From Candidatus Trichorickettsia mobilis (GTDB taxonomy: Bacteria > Pseudomonadota > Alphaproteobacteria > Rickettsiales > Rickettsiaceae), in assembly GCF_034366785.1 (NCBI RefSeq), contig NZ_CP112932.1, positions 620,001 to 684,000 of the forward strand: a stretch of DNA of 64,000 nt, written 5' to 3'. Shown here one piece after another: positions 1 to 8,615 of the stretch. A program made the position numbers and the translations under genes. How positions within the stretch are numbered: the stretch's first letter is position 1; every line of letters begins with the position of its first letter. The notes below the pieces were generated by a model, which saw nothing but the letters and a program-made list of their open reading frames with translations, was not told where the DNA came from and ran no database searches.

Positions 1-910
1 CGGCAATAGAAAATAAAAATAATGGCAATAAATATATAGCATTATACAATCCCATACCCAACATAAAGGAATATACACAACCAAGAGTAAAATTCCGGTT
101 GTGAAACGCAGTTAAATCAAGAATAGGATTAACAAATGTCAACTCTCTAATAATTAAACTTATAAACCCCAAAAACACCATTATACTTAAAAGTAATATT
201 TTATAATCATCAAACCATCCACATTTATTACCTTCTTCAAGAACATACTGCAACGCTCCCAAGCTAACTGCCATCAAGATAATACCAAGATAATCAAAGT
301 TTTTTAATAAATTATAATTTGGTTGATCAAAATCAGCATAGAGGAAAACCATGGTACACACAAAGATTCCTGGTAATAAGTTAAGCAGGAACATAAAATG
401 CCAGGAGAATATTTCGGTGATATATCCACCAAGTGTAGGGCCCAGTGTCGGAGCCATTGTTACTACTAACCCGATGATTATGGTGACAGTTGATCTCTGT
501 TTTTGCGGAAATATAATAAATACTGTGCTAAATACAGTTGGGATCATAGCTCCGCCAAAGAATCCCTGTAAACTACGAAAAATAATCATTGATTCAATAT
601 TCCAGGCTAATGAGCATAAAACACTCATGATGGTAAAACCTACAGCGGCGATAAAATAAGAAATTCTTGTTGATAATAATCTGGCGATAAATCCAGTGAT
701 TGGAATAATAATAACTTCTGCAATAAGATATGAGGTTTGTACCCAAGATAATTCGTCTGGTGAAGCTGAAAGTCCTGCTGCAATCACCGACAGTGAACTA
801 GCTACAATTTGTATATCTAGCACCGCCATAAACATACCCACTATCATCGCAAAAAATGCTAATAATTGTTTTTTGGATAATGGTGCTGGAGTGGTAGCGG
901 CTACAGTCAT
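1..910 (-). CDS. emrB: EmrB/DHA2-type multidrug MFS transporter (3' end beyond the window)
   Basis: This gene encodes the N-terminal ~303 residues of a drug:H+ antiporter of the DHA2 major facilitator family, an inner-membrane efflux pump. The translation starts MTVAATTPAPLSKKQL at an ATG whose complement is at 908-910 and continues with repeated hydrophobic segments. It contains the family signatures FMAVLDIQIV in helix 1, an RSLQGFFGG segment and GPTLGGYI in helix 5. The reading frame is open to base 1, so the C-terminal part lies outside the window. The gene lies downstream of the HlyD-type adaptor at 1328-2380 on the same strand, the usual EmrA-EmrB pairing. A palindromic element has inserted between the two genes. 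Family assignment is firm; the substrate is unknown. Confidence 0.9.
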   Translation of the reverse strand, partial: MTVAATTPAPLSKKQLLAFFAMIVGMFMAVLDIQIVASSLSVIAAGLSASPDELSWVQTSYLIAEVIIIPITGFIARLLSTRISYFIAAVGFTIMSVLCSLAWNIESMIIFRSLQGFFGGAMIPTVFSTVFIIFPQKQRSTVTIIIGLVVTMAPTLGPTLGGYITEIFSWHFMFLLNLLPGIFVCTMVFLYADFDQPNYNLLKNFDYLGIILMAVSLGALQYVLEEGNKCGWFDDYKILLLSIMVFLGFISLIIRELTFVNPILDLTAFHNRNFTLGCVYSFMLGMGLYNAIYLLPLFLFSIA

Positions 911-950
911 TTAATTTAATATTATATTGCTTTTTATATTTATGTTCTAA

Positions 951-1097
951 GAGCCTGTCAGATCAGTAGATATAAGAGGTAATTTTGCTCACTAAAAACG
1001 CAGGCGAAGTTCCGAAACAAACCAAAAGACTACTTGCGGTACTCGACTTCGTTTCTCCTAAAACTTCCTCTCTTATATCTACTGATCTGACAGGCTC
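951..1097. mobile_element. MITE-like palindromic element, copy A (147 bp)
   Basis: The element has inverted ends GAGCCTGTC and GACAGGCTC that continue as a ~30-bp near-perfect stem, and it is flanked by TAA on both sides (948-950 and 1098-1100). It carries no open reading frame of note. Compared with copies B (4325-4467) and C (11211-11353) it lies in the opposite orientation and its central part is diverged. It sits in the emrA-emrB gap. The ends and the 3-bp TWA duplication recall IS5-family elements of the IS1031 type, which is an inference from memory of that group. Confidence 0.8.
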
Positions 1098-1227
1098 TAA
1101 ATATTAATACAAGCAGTTGAATTAGTATAAATACACTAAGTCTCAAACTAATAAATCATTCCGATTACAACTAGTCATCCCAGACACACGATTGTCTTTA
1201 GAACGTATAGGTATCCCGAAACACATA

Positions 1228-1262
1228 TGTCATCCCGAAACACATACGTATTCGGGATGACA
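1228..1262. repeat. Perfect 12-bp-stem hairpin (TGTCATCCCGAA type)
   Basis: TGTCATCCCGAA at 1228-1239 is exactly complementary to TTCGGGATGACA at 1251-1262 across an 11-base loop. Partial related words (tcatccc, atcccgaaacaca) lie just upstream at 1175-1220, so this is a small repeat cluster. It lies between emrA and emrB. No T-run follows on either strand, so it is more likely a dispersed palindromic repeat than an intrinsic terminator. Confidence 0.7.
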
Positions 1263-1327
1263 TTGGACTTCTTTGTGTACCTGATGACCAAGCTATAATA
1301 AGCGTAATCTAAATAAAGTAATAGGTG

Positions 1328-2380
1328 TTATTGGTCTGTGCGTATGGTAACTATCGCAGACATTCCTGGAACTAAATTAAACTGTTTAACCTCAGATTCT
1401 GTAAAATCTATTAGCACTGGAACTCGTTGCACTATTTTAGTAAAGTTACCGGTTGCATTATCAGGTGGGAATAAACTAAATTTAGCACCAGTAGCAGGTG
1501 AAATACTACGTATTTTGCCAACAAATCTTTTATTTGGCAATGCATCAAAAATAATCATCGCCTGCATTCCAACTTTCAATTTAGCTAGTTGTGTTTCCTT
1601 AAAATTAACCCTGATATATAATTTATTATTCGGTACAACAGAAAACAAAGGTACGCCGGGTTGAACAAAACTACCTACTCGTAATCCGCTATTTGAAACT
1701 ATGCCATCAATGGGAGTTATAATTTTGGTATTATTTAAATGGAGCTCCGCTATATTACGTTCTTGTATTAACGATTCAAGTTTAGCTTCTGCAACTGCTT
1801 GCTGAGTATTTAATAATATAAGATTTTGTTCACTGGTTTGTAAGTTGAACGCTGTTTGTATATACTCGGATTTTGCTTTCTCAAACGCAATTCTGGCAAT
1901 ATCAAGTAATTTTTTACTGGTAAAATTATCTTTATTCAGTCCTATAGTTCTTCGATAATCAACTTCTATAATATCCAGGTTAGTTTTAGTATATTTTGCT
2001 ATTTCTTTATTTTTTTCTAAATTAATTTGTTCTATAATAATTTTTTGTTTTATGATACTAACATCTTTAGTGCTAGCCTCAACATCAGCAACAGCTTTAG
2101 CCAAGTTAGCTTTATATTCTCCATCATCGATGGTAGCAATTAGATCGCCACAAGCAACTTGCGAATTTTCTAAAATCAGTATTTTATTAATCTTGCCACT
2201 GATCTCAGCGCTAACGTTAGATATATCTGCATCAATATAAGCATTATCAGAAGCTTGAGTATTACACCAAGCATAAAATTGGTATGATAAATATAATAAT
2301 ATTATTGCCCCAAGACATGCCAAATATTTCCAATATTTAAGATTTTGGTATTTTGCTATAGCTTTATGAATAATTAACAT
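1328..2380 (-). CDS. emrA: HlyD/EmrA-family membrane fusion protein
   Basis: This 350-residue periplasmic adaptor links an inner-membrane pump to the outer envelope. One transmembrane helix lies at residues 19-38 (the LACLGAIILLYLSY region). It is followed by a lipoyl/barrel-sandwich half (NAYIDADISNVSAEISGKI), a long alpha-helical hairpin at ~80-205, the second half-motif (NTKIITPIDGIVSN, ~222-235) and a beta-barrel domain. This order is typical of EmrA. It begins 8 bp after the pssA stop on the same strand and precedes the EmrB-type transporter. Length fits the family. The partner assignment is inferred from adjacency. Confidence 0.88.
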   Translation of the reverse strand: MLIIHKAIAKYQNLKYWKYLACLGAIILLYLSYQFYAWCNTQASDNAYIDADISNVSAEISGKINKILILENSQVACGDLIATIDDGEYKANLAKAVADVEASTKDVSIIKQKIIIEQINLEKNKEIAKYTKTNLDIIEVDYRRTIGLNKDNFTSKKLLDIARIAFEKAKSEYIQTAFNLQTSEQNLILLNTQQAVAEAKLESLIQERNIAELHLNNTKIITPIDGIVSNSGLRVGSFVQPGVPLFSVVPNNKLYIRVNFKETQLAKLKVGMQAMIIFDALPNKRFVGKIRSISPATGAKFSLFPPDNATGNFTKIVQRVPVLIDFTESEVKQFNLVPGMSAIVTIRTDQ

Positions 2381-2388
2381 CTTATTAT

Positions 2389-3171
2389 CTACATTCTCCT
2401 AGCAATAATTGCAGCAATGGGAATCGACAACAGATAGCTCACAGCTACTATTGGCAATGTATACCAAGGATATATAATAATATTAATAATAATAATCGCA
2501 GATAGAATCATTGATAATGACAAATATTCCGGTTTAATATGTACATTTTTTAGTAAAAATGTTGGTATTCTACTCGCTAGTAGCACTGCTACTATTGCAA
2601 TATAAATATCTATCAGTATCGTATGAGAACGGATATTAATCTGTAACACTGTACTAATTTCAAAATCCAGTATCATTGGTATTAATGCAAGCAATGCTCC
2701 AGATGGAGCTGGGACACCTACAGAAAAATATTTTGATTTTTTATCTTGTTTATCATGAGCAAGAAATATCATAGTGTTAAATCGTGCTAGTCTTATTGCC
2801 ATACATACTACAAATAATAGCATGGCAAACCAGGATAATAGCTTAAATTCATATTGCTGGAAAGACCACAGATAGATCATAATAGCAGGTGCTACACCAA
2901 AATTAGCAAAATCGCATAAAGAATCCAACTCTGCACCAAAAGGACTGGTTGCGTTTAGTAATCTGGCAACTCGACCATCAATACCATCTAAAACTCCAGC
3001 AATTAAAATACAATATACCGCTATTTCCCATCTACTATCCAAGGCAAATCTGATGGAGCTAACTCCAACAATAAGCCCTAACAAGGTAATAACATTAGGA
3101 ATTAGCTTAGTGAATAATATTGGTTTGCTTATTCTAACTCTTTTCATTAAACTTCTTTCAATATTGTTCAT
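2389..3171 (-). CDS. pssA: CDP-diacylglycerol--serine O-phosphatidyltransferase
   Basis: PssA makes phosphatidylserine from CDP-diacylglycerol and serine in the inner membrane, the first committed step to phosphatidylethanolamine. The CDP-alcohol phosphotransferase signature is intact at ~82-108: DGIDGRVARLL, then FGAELDSLCD. Several hydrophobic helices surround it, and the length (260 residues) is normal. The first ATG gives MNNIERSLMKRVRI; the internal MKRVRI at residue 9 is an alternative start. The psd gene that performs the next step lies just upstream on the same strand, separated by a double-hairpin repeat. Confidence 0.93.
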   Translation of the reverse strand: MNNIERSLMKRVRISKPILFTKLIPNVITLLGLIVGVSSIRFALDSRWEIAVYCILIAGVLDGIDGRVARLLNATSPFGAELDSLCDFANFGVAPAIMIYLWSFQQYEFKLLSWFAMLLFVVCMAIRLARFNTMIFLAHDKQDKKSKYFSVGVPAPSGALLALIPMILDFEISTVLQINIRSHTILIDIYIAIVAVLLASRIPTFLLKNVHIKPEYLSLSMILSAIIIINIIIYPWYTLPIVAVSYLLSIPIAAIIARRM

Positions 3172-3227
3172 TACATCGAGTAATAATGCTGTAATTATTT
3201 AAACTGCATTAGAATTAAGGTTTTGCA

Positions 3228-3315
3228 TAACAACACAGTCATCCGAACTTAAAAAATAGTCATCCTAAACTTGTGTCAGGATGACTGCTTCTTTGCTTGA
3301 GATGGCTGTGTTGTT
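3228..3315. repeat. Nested double hairpin between psd and pssA
   Basis: An outer inverted repeat (aacaacacagtcatc at 3228-3242 against gatggctgtgttgtt at 3301-3315) encloses a perfect inner hairpin, AGTCATCCT against AGGATGACT. The whole can fold as a cruciform. The inner arm shares the tcatcc word with the palindrome at 1228-1262, which suggests a dispersed repeat class. It could attenuate transcription between psd and pssA, but no T-run follows. Confidence 0.65.
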
Positions 3316-3424
3316 AATTTAACACCAGTAATTCTCATTACCGATTGTTATGATTGATGCTTTTAGAAGACGCCTATCTAGCTCTTTCAAACCGCCAGCA
3401 CTAATTCAATACAAACAACTAACC

Positions 3425-4120
3425 TTATCTTTTTTCAAATTTTGGCTCGGAAGTTTTTTTAAGATTGAAATCTGCGATTACAGTTTCTCCCCCTATGCAA
3501 GTTTGCCCTCTACTGACAAGAACAGCCGTTTTTAATGGTAAATATAAATCTACTCTACTGCCAAAACGAATAATTCCATATCGCTCTCCAGCTTGAACCC
3601 GACTATCTTCTTCTAACTCACAAACAATTCTACGAGCAATCAAACCAGCAATTTGTACAAAAGCTATTTTATGTCCATCATTAGTTTCCATTAATACCGA
3701 CTGGCGCTCATTATAGATACTAGCTTTATCTAATGAAGCATTAAAAAATTTACCAGGGTTATAATGTAGAGCCAAAATTTTGCCGCTTGCAGGTATACGG
3801 TTAACATGTACATTAAATATGTTTAAGAAAATACTAACTCTAATCATTTCTTCATCACTGAGCCCTAACTCAATTGGTGGCACTGCTTCAGTAATATTTT
3901 GGACAATCCCATCTGCTGGACTAATGACCAATTCATCAGCAACTGGTGTCATTCGATCAGGGTTACGAAAAAAATATATACACCATACAGTAGCAACAAA
4001 ACTCAGCCATCCCAGTATAGCACTAAACGAAGCTAACAAAAATGTTATTGCTGCAAAACTAATTATAAAAATATAGCCTTCCTTATGAATAATTTTTGAA
4101 AAATCGCTATATTGTTTCAT
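3425..4120 (-). CDS. psd: Phosphatidylserine decarboxylase proenzyme
   Basis: Psd converts phosphatidylserine to phosphatidylethanolamine. The protein is the short (231-residue) form. It has an N-terminal membrane anchor ([21 protein letters not shown]), an [11 protein letters not shown] segment with the conserved ADG, an [11 protein letters not shown] core, and the self-cleavage site [11 protein letters not shown] near residue 190, where the chain is cut between Gly and Ser to make the pyruvoyl group. All expected residues are present. It is followed by pssA on the same strand. An ATG at 4118-4120 starts MKQYSDF. Confidence 0.94.
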   Translation of the reverse strand: MKQYSDFSKIIHKEGYIFIISFAAITFLLASFSAILGWLSFVATVWCIYFFRNPDRMTPVADELVISPADGIVQNITEAVPPIELGLSDEEMIRVSIFLNIFNVHVNRIPASGKILALHYNPGKFFNASLDKASIYNERQSVLMETNDGHKIAFVQIAGLIARRIVCELEEDSRVQAGERYGIIRFGSRVDLYLPLKTAVLVSRGQTCIGGETVIADFNLKKTSEPKFEKR

Positions 4121-4274
4121 TATTTCTCTCTAATAAGTTATTTGCAGCATGATGATAATTTTCAAACTCCTGATGGTCAAGAGATATCTATAATTTATGG
4201 ACAATGAACAGTTTAATAAGGTATGTATAGCAACGACCACTCAAGAAAAGATAATAAATTTAAGAGCCTGTCTT

Positions 4275-4650
4275 GAGAGTGTTCGCAGTTTTTAGAACAA
4301 GTCGTCTTGCTTGAGATTTTGTTAGAGCCTGTCTTGAAAGTAGATATAAGAGAGGAAGTTTTAGGAAAAACGAAGTCGAGTACCGCAGCGTACTTTTGGG
4401 TACGTGAGGAACGGAGACGAGTTTTGACGACAAAATTACCTCTTATATCTACTTTCAAGACAGGCTCTTAAAAATCAAAGCAATCCAGTCTTTAAGGTAC
4501 GCTCCTCTTACTCGAGCTGATTTTTGGATCACGCAAGCCCCCTAATGGCTCTTCGTGATGTGATACCTTGTATGTGCTTGTATGCGGTATAGCTTCGACC
4601 ATAAATGGTCTCAAAGCTTGATGATTTGACACAGCCCATTGAACACTATC
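4275..4650. repeat. Composite palindromic repeat (GAGAGTGTTC ends) carrying a nested MITE
   Basis: The stretch begins GAGAGTGTTC and ends GAACACTATC with TTTGACACAG just inside, an imperfect terminal inverted repeat. Inside is a tcgtcttgcttgagattttgtta ... gaagcaatccagtc type sequence whose uninterrupted relative lies at 36470-36600. The 143-bp MITE copy B plus a TTA duplication splits it at 4322-4470. Similar ends occur at 31042-31184, 36636-36650 and 49219-49230. It fills the psd-flhA gap and has no credible coding content. Confidence 0.65.
4325..4467. mobile_element. MITE-like palindromic element, copy B (143 bp), nested
   Basis: Ends GAGCCTGTC and GACAGGCTC are flanked by TTA at 4322-4324 and 4468-4470. 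Its core (gaagtcgagtaccgcagcgt and on) matches copy C closely. The stem next to the ends reads TTGAAAGTAG here but AGATCAGTAG in copies A and C, with the opposite arm changed to match. It has inserted into the older repeat at 4275-4650. Comparison with 36470-36600 shows the empty site ttgttaaaaatc. Confidence 0.85.
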
Positions 4651-4670
4651 TAAAACCCAGATAATTGCTA

Positions 4671-6788
4671 TTATAACATTGATAATGTTCTAATCTTAGC
4701 TTTATGATGTATTTCATTCTGCGACATCACCACAATTGATGGCCTAAACCTTTCAATAATAGAGCGTACATACGGCCGAATAGTACTACTAGTTAGTAAA
4801 ACCGGTATATATCCCTTAATCGCTTGCTCATCATATATCTTTTTAACCGCCGCAACAAATTCCTGCAATTTAGACGGTGGCATGGCCAACTGTTTATCAT
4901 CCCCATCATTAACCAGGTTCTGAGTAAACAACCTTTCCCACTCAGAAGATACAGTAACTATTGGTATGAACCCTTCATTATTAGTGTTGATATGGCATAT
5001 TTGTCTTGACAAACGTCCTCGTACAAACTCTGTAATTCCAGTCATATTTTTATTAGCACGCACAGCTTCAGCTATCGCTTCTAAAATACTGGGCAAATCT
5101 CTGATCGAAATCATTTCAGCTAATAAATTTTGTAATATTTTTTGTAAAGTGGCAATTGAAACTAAATCTGGAACCGTATCTTTTACCAATTTTTTATGCT
5201 CTTCACCTATTTCATCTAAAAGCTTCTGAGTTTCACTATAAGATAATAACTCTGTAATATTTTCTTTTACTAATTCAGTAAGATGCGTAGTAATAACTGT
5301 AGAAGCATCAACCACAGTATAATTATTAAACAATGCTTCTTCTTTATAACTTTCATCAATCCATTTGGCCGCTAATCCAAAAGCCGGCTCTTTGGTATGT
5401 TCACCAGGCATTTCTATGGATTGTGCTTTTGGATCCATAACTAACAATTTACCAACTCTTACTACCCCACGTCCTGCCTCCAATTCTTTAATTTTAATTA
5501 CATAAGTTTCACTATCTAACTGAATATTATCTTGGATACGAACTGATTGCATAACAAAGCCATAATCTTTTGCTATTTGCTTACGCAAAGCTTTTATCTG
5601 TTCTGTTAAACGTTGTCCTTTACCATTGTTAACCATTGACAATAATCCATAGCCAATCTCAAGCCTTATTGCATCAAGCTGCAAGGTATCACTGATCGTT
5701 TCTTGGCTATTATCACTCACTCCCCCACTAGCAGTAGTGCCATCCTTTTTTTGTCCGGCTAATGCTCCTGAAGTAGCATTAGTCTTAGATGCTTGCTTCG
5801 TTTTATAAATTAAATATCCGGCTGCTACTGCTGTTAGCGTTAAAAGAAAAAAAGGAAAAAATGGTAATCCAGGAGCAAACGCCATCATCGTAGTAACGCC
5901 CGCTGTCATTAGCAACGGTTGTGGATATTGACCTAGCTGGCCAAATATGGCTTTGTCCGCTGAACCTGTAACTCCAGATTTAGTAACTAATAAACCCGAA
6001 GCCAATGAAATGATCAAAGAAGGAATTTGAGTAACCAAACCATCACCAATAGTTAATATAGTGTATGTTTGTATAGCTGTATCAAAGCTTAAATCGCGCT
6101 GCAAAATACCAATTATCATTCCACCAACTAAATTAATAAAAGTAATTACTAATCCAGCAATTGCATCTCCTCTAACAAATTTATTAGCTCCATCCATTGC
6201 TCCATAAAAAGTACTCTCATCTTCTAAGCTCTGCCTTCTAGCTTTAGCTCCTGCTTCATCAATGATTCCCGCCGCTAAATCGGCATCAACAGCCATTTGT
6301 TTACCAGGCATAGCATCTAAACTAAACCTTGCTGCAACTTCAGCTATCCTTCCAGAACCCTTGGTAATGACTATGAAGTTGATTATTGTTAGAATTAAGA
6401 ACACTATTAACCCGATAACAACATTACCTTGCATCACCAGATGACCAAATGCTTCTATAACATGCCCCGCCGCATCAGCTCCAAGATGACCATTAGCGAG
6501 TATCAACCTGGTTGAAGCGATATTTAACGATAACCTAAGTAAAGTAGTTACTAGAAGAATCGTCGGAAAAACACTTAATTCCAAAGGCTTAGATATAAAA
6601 AGAGTGGTCATTAAAATGATTATTGATGAAGCAATAGAAAATGCTAATAGAAAATCAAGAAAACCAGTTGGTATAGGAAATAACAGCACCATTAAGATGC
6701 CCACTATACAACAAGCTAAAGCAACATCACTATATTGACTAATTCGTTTTAAAATTTGTAGTATCTGTGGCATATATCTATATTCCAA
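4671..6788 (-). CDS. flhA: Flagellar biosynthesis protein FlhA
   Basis: FlhA is the large export-gate subunit of the flagellar type III secretion apparatus. The 705-residue protein has the full layout. About eight transmembrane helices fill residues ~20-330, including the conserved cytoplasmic FHIPEP-type region (RIAEVAARFSLDAMPGKQMAVD) and an EESTFYGAMDG-like loop (DESTFYGAMDGANKF). A linker and the cytoplasmic FlhA-C domain follow to the end (IPVLLTSSTIRPYVR). The length matches full-size FlhA and no frame break is seen. The start may be MEYRYM or the MPQILQ six residues later. No other flagellar gene is in the window, so assembly cannot be judged here. Confidence 0.95.
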   Translation of the reverse strand: MEYRYMPQILQILKRISQYSDVALACCIVGILMVLLFPIPTGFLDFLLAFSIASSIIILMTTLFISKPLELSVFPTILLVTTLLRLSLNIASTRLILANGHLGADAAGHVIEAFGHLVMQGNVVIGLIVFLILTIINFIVITKGSGRIAEVAARFSLDAMPGKQMAVDADLAAGIIDEAGAKARRQSLEDESTFYGAMDGANKFVRGDAIAGLVITFINLVGGMIIGILQRDLSFDTAIQTYTILTIGDGLVTQIPSLIISLASGLLVTKSGVTGSADKAIFGQLGQYPQPLLMTAGVTTMMAFAPGLPFFPFFLLTLTAVAAGYLIYKTKQASKTNATSGALAGQKKDGTTASGGVSDNSQETISDTLQLDAIRLEIGYGLLSMVNNGKGQRLTEQIKALRKQIAKDYGFVMQSVRIQDNIQLDSETYVIKIKELEAGRGVVRVGKLLVMDPKAQSIEMPGEHTKEPAFGLAAKWIDESYKEEALFNNYTVVDASTVITTHLTELVKENITELLSYSETQKLLDEIGEEHKKLVKDTVPDLVSIATLQKILQNLLAEMISIRDLPSILEAIAEAVRANKNMTGITEFVRGRLSRQICHINTNNEGFIPIVTVSSEWERLFTQNLVNDGDDKQLAMPPSKLQEFVAAVKKIYDEQAIKGYIPVLLTSSTIRPYVRSIIERFRPSIVVMSQNEIHHKAKIRTLSML

Positions 6789-6831
6789 AGTATATATCTC
6801 TCTAGCATTTCTGTGGACTCGGACTTCATTA

Positions 6832-6977
6832 GACCTCTTCTCACAAACTCTACTTCTGTGAATGATTTAAGCACAGGTTCAGCACTCGAATCCGAAACAA
6901 ACCAAAAGTACGCTGCGGATCAGTGTTTCGTGTCTCCTGACATCATTTCTCTAACACTTGAGTTTGTAAGAGAGGTC
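6832..6977. mobile_element. Second palindromic element family (GACCTCTTCTCACAAACTC ends), 146 bp
   Basis: The ends gacctcttctcacaaactc (6832-) and gagtttgtaagagaggtc (-6977) form a near-perfect inverted repeat flanked by TA on both sides. The core (tccgaaacaaaccaaaag...) is shared with MITE copy A, so the families are related. Decayed single ends of the same type are seen near 32264 and 41187-41270, and a decayed full copy may lie at 47519-47665. It sits upstream of flhA, between flhA and parA. Confidence 0.7.
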
Positions 6978-7044
6978 TATTTAATCTTAGGTTCTATACT
7001 TAATTTGCTACAAATCCTATTTCTATGATTTGCGCACCTTTATC

Positions 7045-7677
7045 TTAATTGCCATCTCGTAGTGCCAACAACACTGCGTCAGTCAGTTGTCTAACTTCAA
7101 GTGCCGCTTGAGAATTGGGTTCAGCTTCAACAACAGTGATGCCATGCATAAAACACGAACTAAACGCAACTCTATTACCGAGATAAGACGGTAATAAATT
7201 AGAAACATCAGAAATAACTTCCTTTGCCGTTTTTGAAGATGGATTATAACGATTCAAGATAATTTTGGCTAATTTTTTTTCGCCAGCAATAAAATCTAAC
7301 GTTGTAGAAGTAGCCCATACATCAGTGGGGCTAGCCTGCATCGGCACTAACACTAAATCAGCTACTCTAATAGCTGCTTTGGAATCGATCTCTGTATGCG
7401 GAGGAGAATCTATCACTAGATAATCATACTTATTCTTAGATTGATCAATTGTTATATTTAACTTCCAGCCAACGCTATTATTAAATGTTATTCCCGTATA
7501 TCCGACTCCAAAGCGTTTTTCTCTCAAACTATGCCAATGTGTTAAACTACCCTGCGGATCAATGTCCAGCAATAATACACGTCCACCTCTCTGTTTTAAA
7601 GCTACAGCTAAATGCGCTGCAATGGTAGTCTTACCAACTCCCCCTTTCTGTTGCGCAATCGTAATAATTTTCATCAT
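7045..7677 (-). CDS. ParA/MinD-family ATPase (orphan)
   Basis: This 210-residue protein is a deviant-Walker ATPase of the ParA family. It starts with [10 protein letters not shown] (signature lysine and P-loop), has the Walker A' region DIDPQGSL and the Walker B-like VIDSPPHT. This class positions DNA or protein cargo. No parB or centromere-like site lies next to it, and the small size suggests an orphan ParA-like protein rather than the chromosome-partitioning ParA. Two adjacent ATGs (MMKIIT) are possible starts. The gene is the last core-like gene before tRNA-Ser and the accessory island. Confidence 0.85.
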   Translation of the reverse strand: MMKIITIAQQKGGVGKTTIAAHLAVALKQRGGRVLLLDIDPQGSLTHWHSLREKRFGVGYTGITFNNSVGWKLNITIDQSKNKYDYLVIDSPPHTEIDSKAAIRVADLVLVPMQASPTDVWATSTTLDFIAGEKKLAKIILNRYNPSSKTAKEVISDVSNLLPSYLGNRVAFSSCFMHGITVVEAEPNSQAALEVRQLTDAVLLALRDGN

Positions 7678-8098
7678 AGTTAATTCTATGGGAATTTGCT
7701 GATTTGTAAAATAAATATCAGCTTATATCTAAATGATAGTACAAAAAAATATTATTTTGCTGTCGTACGTTGTTTTTCATACTAAATTTAATTATTAGTA
7801 GATATTATGCTTCTAGGTAGAACATCCTTGTTTAAAATAGTAAAGAAATTACCAAAATAACATAAATAATAATCTCATGTTATTAGATTGTAAATTAAGA
7901 CTAGAAATTATTACATTTCAGTGCTATACATAGCAAAATTATAGCACTAACTTAGGTATATTTAGTTTTACGCTGTGTATATATAAATTACTTTTAAAGA
8001 TTAATAAGCTAACTACGTGATAATTTTAAGTGCAGCCTAGTGAAACTAGATTAAGTTATGTACAATTTATGTACAATTGTCACACAGACAACCAAATT
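7678..8098. other. AT-rich intergenic region, no gene seen
   Basis: This 421-bp gap separates parA from tRNA-Ser. It is strongly AT-rich with no supported coding sequence, strong hairpin or repeat-family copy. It presumably holds the divergent promoters of parA and the tRNA, but no convincing -35/-10 pair could be fixed by eye. Confidence 0.4.
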
Positions 8099-8190
8099 GG
8101 AGAGATGGCCGAGAGGCTTAAGGCGGCGGTTTGCTAAACCGTTATACGAGGAAACTCGTATCGGGGGTTCGAATCCCCCTCTCTCCGCCA
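8099..8190 (+). tRNA. tRNA-Ser (GCT anticodon)
   Basis: The acceptor arm GGAGAGA (8099-8105) pairs with TCTCTCC (8180-8186), followed by G and an encoded CCA (8188-8190). The anticodon loop reads cggtttGCTaaaccg, giving GCT for serine codons AGC/AGT. A long variable arm (tacgaggaaactcgta) marks a class II tRNA, and the T arm GGGGGTTCGAATCCCCC is canonical. It lies exactly at the left edge of the accessory island, a classic integration position, although no duplicated 3' end was found at the other edge. Confidence 0.97.
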
Positions 8191-8615
8191 TTTTATAAGC
8201 GTCTAACTTTTTTGGCATAAATTTTCAAATATCAAAACCACCCTCAGAACCCCAGCATTCATAAGCTTTAGCGGCTTTTAGATGCATAGCACATGCGTAC
8301 TTAGAGAATCGCAGAATCACTGATTTTACCCCAAAATCTCCCTTTTGCATCGAAGTTTCTCCGTTACATGCGAACGTCCGACACGAAGGTGCGCATGTCC
8401 ATAACCCTTGATTTTACTGGGTTTTTGCAAAACCGGTCTTGAGGTTCGTTATTGGAGCTTTGATGCGCGCATGTACCCGCAGAGCGAGAATTTTCTGGTG
8501 AAATGCACCTAATGTGGTAAAATTATACTAGGGATTTACTAAGTAAATCAGTGTGTTATTTGAATAAATTACATGCAAGCTGCTGGCTTTTTGTCAGCAT
8601 ACCAGGAGAGCCTTG
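8191..8615. other. Less AT-rich left edge of the island; a possible 41-codon ORF
   Basis: Base composition changes right after the tRNA. A 41-codon reading frame lies on the minus strand at 8225-8350 (starts MQKGDFGVKS, ends SEGGFDI); it has no recognised relative and may be the tail of a lost gene. The word acatgcg...cgcatgt forms a hairpin at ~8365-8400, and gcgcgcatgtacccgc follows near 8463. The last ~90 bases carry the ribosome site aggagag for the next gene. Nothing else is supported. Confidence 0.35.

Noticed and set aside
1228-1262. Intrinsic terminator of emrA
   Set aside because: The stem is perfect but no T-run follows on the minus strand, and related tcatccc words occur next to it, so a dispersed repeat is more likely.
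4213-4458. 81-codon minus-strand reading frame
   Set aside because: It runs through MITE copy B and the surrounding repeat; its codons are explained by the inverted-repeat sequence and it has no ribosome site.
6813-7028. 71-codon plus-strand reading frame
   Set aside because: It spans the second-family palindromic element and has no domain or ribosome site.
7045-7677. Plasmid origin next to parA
   Set aside because: No parB, iterons or replication initiator are visible; surrounding genes are chromosomal.
8099-8190. tRNA-Ser as a proven attachment site
   Set aside because: The position fits, but I found neither a duplicated tRNA 3' end at the right edge nor an integrase gene, so integration there is only suggested.
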